NCBI GenBank assembly: GCA_937904375.1
Contig: CALDIG010000305.1
Coordinates: 1-5,335, forward strand
Origin: an uncultured Prevotellaceae bacterium
GTDB lineage: Bacteria > Bacteroidota > Bacteroidia > Bacteroidales > Muribaculaceae
Length of the DNA stretch: 5,335 nt
Direction: 5' to 3'
In this document: piece after piece, positions 1-5,282 of the stretch
How positions within the stretch are numbered: the first letter of the stretch is position 1
How the letters are laid out: every line of letters starts with the position of its first letter
The notes under the pieces: generated by a model
The model's database searches: none
Told to the model about the DNA's origin: nothing
Seen by the model: the letters and a program-made list of their open reading frames with translations, nothing else
Position numbers and translations under genes: made by a program

Positions 1-259
1 AGAAACCATCCCAATAGTAGCCACCCCACGAAGCTCCCTCGCCGTCGATGAGGTGTGAGAGTCCAAACTCGCCGTTCTCGTCGCCAAACTCCAACCAGGT
101 GTAGTCCACATCGTTGTAGCATCCAGTCCAGATGCCGTTCTCGTTGTACTCCAGCGAAGTGGGGTTCAAGGGCTTGTTGAGGTCAAGCGTGATAACTGTC
201 GCCATCGCTGCCGAAGCAGTAAGAGCAACTGCTGCAAAAAGTGTAAAAATTTTCTTCAT
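1..259 (-). CDS. Exported protein, 5' part only (possible DUF4465-like family)
   Basis: The reading frame opens with ATG at 259 and stays open to the window edge, giving 86 whole codons; the C-terminal part lies outside. Residues 1-20 are a clear type I signal peptide (MKKIFTLF, then an Ala-rich core ending SAAMA), so the product is exported. There is no lipobox Cys, so it is not an obvious lipoprotein. The mature part is acidic and aromatic (W44, W55, W78, W83), with a segment at 78-86, WGGYYWDGF. That segment recalls the conserved 'W-x-GF' region of DUF4465 proteins, common in Bacteroidetes and sometimes found beside cobalamin-uptake genes. This family call is from memory and rests on a fragment. 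The gene follows the dockerin-bearing gene on the same strand after 83 nt of A/T-rich DNA holding an inverted repeat, so it may be the last or next gene of the B12 operon. The start is preceded by the A/T-rich tract usual in Bacteroidetes. Function unknown. Confidence 0.78.
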   Translation of the reverse strand, partial: MKKIFTLFAAVALTASAAMATVITLDLNKPLNPTSLEYNENGIWTGCYNDVDYTWLEFGDENGEFGLSHLIDGEGASWGGYYWDGF

Positions 260-297
260 AAAAAATGTTTTTAAAAATTATAATAATGATAAAAATT

Positions 298-328
298 CTA
301 GAGGTTCTAGATTGTTTAGAACTTCTAG
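298..328 (-). terminator. 12-bp inverted repeat between genes 3 and 4; possible weak terminator or processing hairpin
   Basis: Arms at 298-309 (CTAGAGGTTCTA) and 317-328 (TAGAACTTCTAG) pair over 12 positions around a 7-nt loop. The one imperfect pair (303/323) is G-U in plus-strand RNA but a C-A mismatch in minus-strand RNA. In the minus direction the stem is followed by AA and five T residues (291-295). That gives a terminator-like layout after the dockerin gene, although the stem is A/T-rich and weak. It could reduce read-through into the last gene or be an RNA processing or stability element. Confidence 0.4.
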
Positions 329-342
329 TGAGAAAAAGTTTT

Positions 343-1518
343 TTAATTGCCTAAAAGGATGCTATATACTGCTGTGACATCACCGCTGGTGATGAAGCCG
401 TCGCTGTCCTGGTCGCCATTGACGAGGGCACTGTCATCATCATTGAGCAGGAAGCTGTAGAGTGCGGTGACATCGGCACTGGTCACTTCGCCATCGCCGT
501 TCACGTCGCCAGCCACCTCGTCGGGCCCGGCAACAGCATCGGGATGCAGGTCGAGACCACCCCTTACTTCGGTTGAGGTTTCGCCCAGCCAGCCGCAATC
601 TTGCAGCACGGCATTATATACCTTGATGAAGTCTATCTTCTTCAAATCCACATGATTGCCGTCTTCGTCAACCGCCCAATCGATTTTGAAGCCCATGTTC
701 ATATTTTCGTTGTAGGCAGTAGGTTTATAGCCATAGTGCCAGTCGGGACGGTTGTCAACATATCCCCAGCTGAAAAAGTGCTGCACCCAGTAGGAGCCGT
801 TGCCACTCTCGTCAACAGCATTGCATGGCAGCTTGGTAGCCTCAAATGTCATTGTCTCGCCTTCCTCCCACAGGGGCCAGTAGCTTTGATTGTGAAAACT
901 GTTCTTACGCACATATCCCTCCTGCAAGCTATCAACGCTGTTGCAAGTCCAACGGATGTACTCGGCGTCGGTGATGAAAGGTGGTTCCGGCACTTTAGGC
1001 TTGTCCTCATCGGGCTTGTAATAGGTGATAGTGAAATGCTTCTGGACTCGAGGATTGTTATACTCGCTGCCAGCAAGCTCATACCACGGGTCATCGGGCA
1101 CTCCGTTACCGTTCACGTCGCGACTCACCAGCACGATGCCTGGCTCGCTGCTGCCTCCTGCCGATGTCGTTTCATTGCCCTGAACCGCATTGCCGAATAT
1201 TTGGAAGTCATATTCTCCCTTAACATTGACAACTGGATGGTCAAAGCCAAAAATCACATATCCGCCAAAGGAACCCAGGCTCACCATGCCATAATCGATT
1301 TCTATCTCATCATCATAGGGGTTGTAGCTGCTAAGCTCCTCTGCCACCAGGTTCAGCAGTGAGTCTTTTGTGATACCGGCAAAGGCTTTAGGGCTGGAAT
1401 TCACAAACTGCCCTGGTGCGGGCCTGAAGTCATAAACCTTGCGGATGAAGGGCGAGTTTTGAGCGATTGCCATGCATGACAACGCTAATACAAGCGATAA
1501 AAGTAATAATTTCTTCAT
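343..1518 (-). CDS. Secreted protein of unknown function with C-terminal dockerin-type repeats, in B12 operon
   Basis: The product is 391 aa. The start at 1518 (MKKLLLL) was chosen because it opens a signal peptide (residues 1-20, cut near AIA/Q) and lies 16 nt after the btuG stop. The frame stays open upstream to 1815, but that extension overlaps btuG and has no signal-peptide character. The body (about 21-325) has recognisable blocks: LGSFGGYVIFGFDHP at 81-95, GSSEPGIVLVS at 122-132, DVNGNGVPDD at 134-143 (a possible Ca-binding loop) and IDFIKVYNA near 295-303, with CGWLGE at 308-313. I recall similar proteins, usually named only 'cell surface protein', beside BtuB/BtuG genes in Bacteroides, but know no established function. 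Residues 337-391 hold two dockerin type I-like repeats, each with an EF-hand-like loop: D338-N340-D342-D349 and D369-D371-D373-D380. C15 is not in a good lipobox, so the protein is probably secreted or surface-held by other means. A corrinoid-binding or surface-assembly role is inference from context. Confidence 0.9.
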   Translation of the reverse strand: MKKLLLLSLVLALSCMAIAQNSPFIRKVYDFRPAPGQFVNSSPKAFAGITKDSLLNLVAEELSSYNPYDDEIEIDYGMVSLGSFGGYVIFGFDHPVVNVKGEYDFQIFGNAVQGNETTSAGGSSEPGIVLVSRDVNGNGVPDDPWYELAGSEYNNPRVQKHFTITYYKPDEDKPKVPEPPFITDAEYIRWTCNSVDSLQEGYVRKNSFHNQSYWPLWEEGETMTFEATKLPCNAVDESGNGSYWVQHFFSWGYVDNRPDWHYGYKPTAYNENMNMGFKIDWAVDEDGNHVDLKKIDFIKVYNAVLQDCGWLGETSTEVRGGLDLHPDAVAGPDEVAGDVNGDGEVTSADVTALYSFLLNDDDSALVNGDQDSDGFITSGDVTAVYSILLGN

Positions 1519-1534
1519 TGTTTTATAGTTTTGA

Positions 1535-2719
1535 TTATTGTTCGTTGATATTATCACCCAAGAATACAAAGTGAGCAGGAATGTCGCCAGTTCTGACGCT
1601 CCACTTGCGCACTCCCTCGGGACTATAGCAATGCAGGAAGCCAGGGTGAACATAGTCGCCGGCATCGGTGAGATAAATCTCCTTAGTGAAGGGATGCACG
1701 GCAATGCCGTATGGAATCTCAATCGTCGTTTCGGTGCCATCGCTGATAAACATCTCATTGACCACCTCGAGCGTCTTGGTGTTGATGATTTTAAAGGTGC
1801 GCTCGCCATAATCATTGTTCATGAAGCTCCATTGCGCACTTATCACATAAAGCGAGTCACCATCCATGCACATGGTGCCAACCGGGATGTCGAACGTCTT
1901 TTCCATGCGATGCTTGAGGGTGTTGTAGGCGAAGAGTTTACTGCTATTGCCGTAATAGTCGCCGCGCGATGTTACCCACAAGATGCCACGCTCGTCGCAA
2001 CGGCAACACATCAGGTTCATGGCAATGGGTATGCGTTCAATTTCCTCAAACGTAGCGATGTCAATCACCGACACCGTGTTTTCATAGCCCTCCTTGGCAC
2101 CTTGGGAATAGCCGCCGGAGTTGGCGACATATATCTTGCCGTCGGCAATGTCAAGCTCGTCGGGTTGACGACCCACGACGCATGTGTCCACCACCTGCAT
2201 CGTCACGGTATCCACCTTGAACACCGCTCCAAGCTGGAACACGTCGTCGTCGCTCCCCATACCGTTGAGGACCACCGGCCCCACATAGCTCGACACGTAG
2301 GCAAATCCCTTGTAGAACTTGATGTAGCGGCAGTTGGGAATATCGATTTTGTTTATCATCTTGGCGGTGTACTTGTCGAGCACACTGATATAATTGGAGC
2401 AGTTTATCACGGCATACATCTTTGAGCCGTAGATGGCTATATCGTTGCCCACATCACCTATCTCTTTAGGCACTGTGGGATTGGCGGCTCCGAAGATGTT
2501 GCGCGTATATACTCCCGTTTTGTAGTCATAATAGTCGAGAGTGGATTTGTTGTCGCCCATGTTTCCCTCGTTGAGCAGGTAAAAGCCGTCGATTGATGTA
2601 TATTCGGGCTGTGACACCGGTGTCTTGTCGGGGATGTAGATCTCCTCGTCCTCACGGCATGCCGTGAAAAGGATTAGCGATACCACTATAGCATATAATA
2701 TATAATGGAAACGTCTCAT
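1535..2719 (-). CDS. btuG: BtuG-like surface lipoprotein, beta-propeller (YncE-like) cobalamin-binding protein
   Basis: The product is 394 aa. It starts with a lipoprotein signal (residues 1-20, lipobox LFTA-C21). Acidic residues straight after the Cys (CREDEE) fit the Bacteroidetes surface-export signal, so the protein should face outside. Residues about 41-390 form YncE-like beta-propeller repeats. Landmarks that match BtuG as I remember it are DGFYLLNEGNMG at 44-55, GNDIAIYGSKMYAVIN at 91-106, PNCRYI at 128-133, YVSSYVGPV at 141-149, YVANSGGY at 197-204 and SRGDYYG at 251-257. BtuG proteins are known in Bacteroides to bind cobalamin extremely tightly at the cell surface and pass it to their partner BtuB. 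The ATG lies 3 nt after the btuB stop, which implies translational coupling and matches the known BtuB-BtuG pairing. Odd point: a Cys cluster at 238, 239 and 241 (MCCRC). A generic YncE-family protein is the fallback call, but the riboswitch and neighbour make BtuG much more likely. Confidence 0.9.
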   Translation of the reverse strand: MRRFHYILYAIVVSLILFTACREDEEIYIPDKTPVSQPEYTSIDGFYLLNEGNMGDNKSTLDYYDYKTGVYTRNIFGAANPTVPKEIGDVGNDIAIYGSKMYAVINCSNYISVLDKYTAKMINKIDIPNCRYIKFYKGFAYVSSYVGPVVLNGMGSDDDVFQLGAVFKVDTVTMQVVDTCVVGRQPDELDIADGKIYVANSGGYSQGAKEGYENTVSVIDIATFEEIERIPIAMNLMCCRCDERGILWVTSRGDYYGNSSKLFAYNTLKHRMEKTFDIPVGTMCMDGDSLYVISAQWSFMNNDYGERTFKIINTKTLEVVNEMFISDGTETTIEIPYGIAVHPFTKEIYLTDAGDYVHPGFLHCYSPEGVRKWSVRTGDIPAHFVFLGDNINEQ

Positions 2720-2722
2720 GGG

Positions 2723-4792
2723 CTATATGTCAAATTTCAAGATTAATTTGTAATTTCTTCCAGGCATGGGATAGTTGGCAATAACATCGTAATATTGGTT
2801 GAAGATGTTATTAACCTCGCCGGCAATCTTCAGCTTGGTGTTGCCCAAGGTAAAGGTGTAGCTCACACTCAGGTCATGAGTGTACCACGGCTGCTCATGG
2901 TTGGCGCGAATGTTGGCGCTATTGTGGTAACGCTCGCCCACATAGATGAAGCTGTAGTTCACGTCGAGATCGCGCCAAGTGGCACGTCCCACTACGCTGC
3001 CGCTATGCCAGGGGATGTAGGCGATTTGACCCTTATATGAGCCGCCATAGCCCACATCGCCGGGAGTGGTGTAGTCCTGTGCCTTCTGGTAGGTGTAACT
3101 CAGGTTCACATCCACATTGAAATCTCTTGCAAGATGCATGGTGGCTCGTGCTGTGACATCAACACCTATAATTCTCACCTTGCCAACATTCATCATCATC
3201 CAGCGGTATATGCCGCGGCCATGCGGCACGGCGATGATTTTGTCGGTGACGGTGTTGTAATAGGCGTCGGCGGTGAATTTGAGCCCGGTGAAAAAGCCCT
3301 CCTCACGCAGACGCTGATACCAGAAGCCAACGTCAAACTGGTTGGCATACTCAGGCCGCAGGTTGGCGTTGCCCATATCGGTGTAGTACAGGTCGTTGAA
3401 GGTGGGCATCCTGAAGATGCGCTTATAGAACGCTCGCAGGTAGAAATCGTAGCGAGCGATGGGCTGGTAGTTCATGAACACCGCCGGCGTGAACTTGTGC
3501 ATCCACTTGGAGTGATGGGCAAGGGTCTCGCCTTGATAGATGGTCTTGTAGCGGTCGTTTATCATGGTGTAGAGCACGCTCGCCTGGCACTTGAAGCGGT
3601 GCCAAGTGCGCGCTGTGGCGAGTGCCACGAGCGTGGTGTGTCGCTGGGGATAAGAAAAATTGATAAGGCTGGAATTCAAGTAGTTCCACTTGTAATCCAC
3701 GCTCAGGTTCACGTCCCAGTCGGGAATGATGGTGTATTTGTTGGCGCTTGAGAAGTAAATCTCGTCTTGCCAGAACTTATTGTCGATGAGCATCAGCGTG
3801 GTGTCGGGGTTGTTGTAGTGCATGAAGTCGCGGGCATACTTGGCGTTGAGCATCATCTCAAAGCGGTCGCTCAGGCTCTTCTGCCAGCCACCCTGGGCGA
3901 AGAAATTGCGGTCCCACTGCCGCTGCGAGTTTAGCCACACATTATTAACAATAGCTCCAGGGATGCCGCGCTCGCTGTCGTAGTAGTAGAACTTGGCATT
4001 CCACTTGCCGTCGTCAATAGTGCCGAAGATGGCTCCCTCGGCACGGAAGGCTTGCACGTCGCCGTTCTTGCGCACCGCCGTGGTGTCCCACGCTATGGTG
4101 CCGTCGCTGAACTTCTTGCGGTATCGGAAGTGGTATTGGCCAGTGGCGTAGGTGTATTCGGCGCTGAGCGACATGGTGAGCTTGCGGTTGAAGCGGTGCT
4201 CCCAGCGCACGCTGGGGTTGGCGAGTCCGAATGAGCCAGTGCGCATCGTCACGTTGAAGTTGTCGTTCTTTTCCCCACTAAATTTCGGGCGACGGGTTTT
4301 GATATATACCGAGCCTGCCGAGCCAAAGTCGCGCGCAGGCTGGAAAATCTCGCTCTTCTGACCGTTGTAGAGCGAAATCTCCTCAATGTTGTCGAGCGAG
4401 AACTTGCCCAGGTCGATTTGACCGTTCTGGGCGTTGCCAAGCTGTATGCCGTCGTAGAACACTCCCAGGTGGTTGGTGCCCATCGAACGGATGTCGATGG
4501 TCTTGATGCCACCCACGCCGCCATAGTCTTTCACCTGCACACCTGAGAAGTAGCGGATGGCGTCGGCTATCGAGTGGCTGTTCAAGCCTTCGAGCTTCTT
4601 GCCTGCGAGAGTCTGGGCGGGAATGACCTCGGCGTAGGGCTTGCGACCATAGACCACCACATTCTCAAGATATTGTAATGTGTCGAGTCCTAACGGCGCA
4701 TCATTAGCCTCCTGAGCCAGTGAACCCAAGCAACAGAATGACGCGACAAGCCATGTCAGCGCAATTCTAAACTTTATAAACCCTCTAAACAC
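2723..4792 (-). CDS. btuB: BtuB-like TonB-dependent outer-membrane cobalamin transporter
   Basis: The product is 689 aa, somewhat longer than E. coli BtuB (614 aa). Signal peptide at 1-27 (ends GSLAQ). A TonB-box-like stretch LENVVVYG lies at 42-49. The plug domain covers about 55-168, with the typical IADAIRYFSGVQVKDYGG at 75-92, IDIRSMG at 99-105, VFYDGIQLGNA at 111-121 and IEEISLYNG at 136-144. The rest is a 22-strand-type beta-barrel rich in alternating aromatic residues, with an NIFNQYYDVIANYPMPGRNY segment near the C-terminus. It ends KFDI, so the last residue is Ile rather than the usual aromatic. No N-terminal carboxypeptidase-like (SusC-type) domain is present. The start is GTG at 4792. 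An in-frame TAA lies two codons upstream (4799-4801) and no ATG, GTG or TTG lies between GTG and the signal peptide core. First gene after the cobalamin riboswitch and directly coupled to btuG, so corrinoid is the expected substrate. Import would be driven by TonB-ExbB-ExbD, which is not encoded here. Confidence 0.94.
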   Translation of the reverse strand: MFRGFIKFRIALTWLVASFCCLGSLAQEANDAPLGLDTLQYLENVVVYGRKPYAEVIPAQTLAGKKLEGLNSHSIADAIRYFSGVQVKDYGGVGGIKTIDIRSMGTNHLGVFYDGIQLGNAQNGQIDLGKFSLDNIEEISLYNGQKSEIFQPARDFGSAGSVYIKTRRPKFSGEKNDNFNVTMRTGSFGLANPSVRWEHRFNRKLTMSLSAEYTYATGQYHFRYRKKFSDGTIAWDTTAVRKNGDVQAFRAEGAIFGTIDDGKWNAKFYYYDSERGIPGAIVNNVWLNSQRQWDRNFFAQGGWQKSLSDRFEMMLNAKYARDFMHYNNPDTTLMLIDNKFWQDEIYFSSANKYTIIPDWDVNLSVDYKWNYLNSSLINFSYPQRHTTLVALATARTWHRFKCQASVLYTMINDRYKTIYQGETLAHHSKWMHKFTPAVFMNYQPIARYDFYLRAFYKRIFRMPTFNDLYYTDMGNANLRPEYANQFDVGFWYQRLREEGFFTGLKFTADAYYNTVTDKIIAVPHGRGIYRWMMMNVGKVRIIGVDVTARATMHLARDFNVDVNLSYTYQKAQDYTTPGDVGYGGSYKGQIAYIPWHSGSVVGRATWRDLDVNYSFIYVGERYHNSANIRANHEQPWYTHDLSVSYTFTLGNTKLKIAGEVNNIFNQYYDVIANYPMPGRNYKLILKFDI

Positions 4793-4811
4793 TAAACTTT
4801 AACTTCTAAAC

Positions 4812-4824
4812 TGCGCAAAGCGCA
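4812..4824 (-). promoter_or_regulatory. Short perfect hairpin upstream of the btuB start
   Basis: TGCGC, a 3-nt loop and GCGCA form a perfect 5-bp G/C-rich stem beginning 20 nt upstream of the GTG start codon. It lies between the riboswitch and the translation start, so it could be part of the element that controls ribosome access. It has no T-run behind it and is not a terminator. Its size means chance is also possible. Confidence 0.3.
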
Positions 4825-4870
4825 TTCTTACCCCCGTTAGTCAGTTAAATCTCTTTGGAACGTGAATGGT

Positions 4871-4912
4871 GGGACGAAATACGTGGAACGAAATACATGG
4901 AGCGAGAAACGA
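4871..4912 (-). repeat. Three imperfect 14-nt tandem units in the btuB leader
   Basis: On the plus strand the units are GGGACGAAATACGT (4871-4884), GGAACGAAATACAT (4885-4898) and a more diverged GGAGCGAGAAACGA (4899-4912). Units 1 and 2 differ at 2 of 14 positions. They sit in the untranslated leader between the riboswitch and btuB and carry no obvious coding or protein-binding meaning. Confidence 0.55.
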
Positions 4913-4915
4913 ATT

Positions 4916-4953
4916 TCCACCTTCCTCCTTTCACTTTTCACCTTTCACCTTTC
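4916..4953 (-). repeat. Purine-rich low-complexity leader tract (GGTGAAA-type repeats) with Shine-Dalgarno-like core
   Basis: Read on the minus strand this is a run of AAAGGTG/AAAAGTG-type units directly after the riboswitch. It includes a perfect AAAGGAGG (4924-4931), followed by GGTGG. Complementary stretches exist further down the leader: CCACC, and CCATTCAC, which pairs 7 of 8 positions with GTGAAAGG. The tract could therefore form alternative helices. Bacteroidetes make little use of Shine-Dalgarno sequences, and this one is about 130 nt from the btuB start, so it is not that gene's ribosome site. Confidence 0.45.
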
Positions 4954-4955
4954 CA

Positions 4956-5137
4956 GCATCGTGGCAGGTTTTCTGACTTATCCCGTTGCGGCACCGCCTT
5001 CCCGTCTTCATTGACAGTGACGATAGAGAATGTGTGCCGCAACTTGGCTGGGAAACACAGCAGCGTGGTCTGCTCGGGATTCTCACCCGATTCCCTTTTA
5101 ACCGCGGGGCGCATCAGCCCGCGCGGCACCAAAATGC
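4956..5137 (-). ncRNA. Cobalamin riboswitch (B12 element)
   Basis: Read on the minus strand, the region has the hallmarks of the adenosyl-/methyl-cobalamin-sensing aptamer. A core AAAAGGGAATCGGGTGAGAA begins at about 5099 and is followed by TCCCGAGC; GGGAATCGGGTGAGAATCCC forms a hairpin. AGCAGACCACGCTGCT follows near 5059-5074. The 3' B12 box AAGTCAGAAAACCTGCC is at 4963-4979. A perfect 8-bp stem joins TTGCGGCA and TGCCGCAA (4986-4993 with 5035-5042), a peripheral arm. A closing helix can form between GCAT..GTG near 5128-5137 and CAC..ATGC at 4956-4962. By family knowledge it lowers expression of the downstream genes when cobalamin is abundant. About 163 nt separate it from the btuB start with no clear U-tract terminator, so control of translation is more likely than termination, but that is inference. 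Small open frames across it are incidental. Confidence 0.95.
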
Positions 5138-5141
5138 GCTG

Positions 5142-5173
5142 CAAAGATAGTGCAAACCGAGAGAAATACAAAA
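5142..5173 (-). promoter_or_regulatory. Bacteroidetes-type promoter for the B12 operon
   Basis: On the minus strand a TTTTG element (5169-5173) is separated by exactly 19 nt from TATCTTTG (5142-5149). This fits the Bacteroidetes -33 (TTTG) and -7 (TAnnTTTG) consensus. The expected transcription start, a few bases beyond 5142, falls near 5135-5138. That is right at the first bases of the riboswitch closing helix, so the aptamer would begin essentially at the 5' end of the transcript. Confidence 0.82.
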
Positions 5174-5200
5174 TGAAAAGCGAAGATTTTCATTTTTATT
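5148..5200 (-). repeat. Promoter-bearing direct repeat, copy 1
   Basis: 53 bp, repeated at 5230-5282 with 48 of 53 identical positions and no gaps; the copies are 82 bp apart. It carries the -33 element and spacer of the B12-operon promoter. It also holds a perfect 10-bp inverted repeat, AAAATGAAAA and TTTTCATTTT, around the 7-nt loop GCGAAGA (5170-5196). On the right it continues into ACCGAAGTGCCGCC (5201-5214). I recall similar promoter-linked sequences scattered through Prevotella-like genomes, but cannot verify this here. Confidence 0.8.
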
Positions 5201-5222
5201 ACCGAAGTGCCGCCTAATTTAT

Positions 5223-5255
5223 CAAAAATTAGTGCAAACCGAATACAATACAAAA
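5223..5255 (-). promoter_or_regulatory. Degenerate second promoter-like site
   Basis: TTTTG at 5251-5255 and 19 nt of spacer are kept as in the first copy. The -7 element, however, reads TAATTTTTG (5223-5231) instead of TAnnTTTG, with one T too many. It may be a weakened tandem promoter adding to the B12 operon, or a relic of duplication. Confidence 0.35.
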
Positions 5256-5282
5256 TGAAAAGCGAAGATTTTTATTTTTATT
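5230..5282 (-). repeat. Promoter-bearing direct repeat, copy 2 (ends at putative intron junction)
   Basis: Second 53-bp copy of the unit at 5148-5200. Four of the five differences cluster at 5243-5246, in the spacer. The fifth turns the hairpin arm into TTTTTATTTT, which still pairs by G-U in plus-strand RNA. Similarity stops after TATT at 5282, where copy 1 goes on with ACCGAAG. Confidence 0.78.

Noticed and set aside
132..377. Plus-strand frame of 81 codons
   Set aside because: Spans the start of the gene-4 signal peptide in antisense, the A/T-rich gap and the gene-3 stop; no coding features.
601..1362. Plus-strand open frame of 253 codons
   Set aside because: Entirely antisense to the well-supported dockerin-bearing gene; no signal peptide, domain or promoter recognised.
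1519..1815. N-terminal extension of the gene-3 frame upstream of MKKLLLL
   Set aside because: It overlaps the 3' end of btuG, looks like a shadow translation, and would bury the clear signal peptide in the protein interior.
1538..2425. Plus-strand open frame of 295 codons
   Set aside because: Antisense shadow of btuG; His/Val-rich composition typical of reverse-strand translation, no recognisable family.
3134..3751. Plus-strand open frame of 205 codons
   Set aside because: Antisense shadow of btuB with no family features.
4871..4953. CRISPR-like array in the leader repeats
   Set aside because: Units are adjacent 14-nt or 7-nt tandem copies without unique spacers.
4938..5171. Minus-strand frame of 77 codons overlapping the riboswitch
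   Set aside because: Begins upstream of the predicted transcription start and coincides with the conserved aptamer, so the openness is incidental.
4855..5217. Plus-strand open frame across the riboswitch and promoter
   Set aside because: Antisense to a structured RNA element and its repeats; low-complexity product, no coding character.
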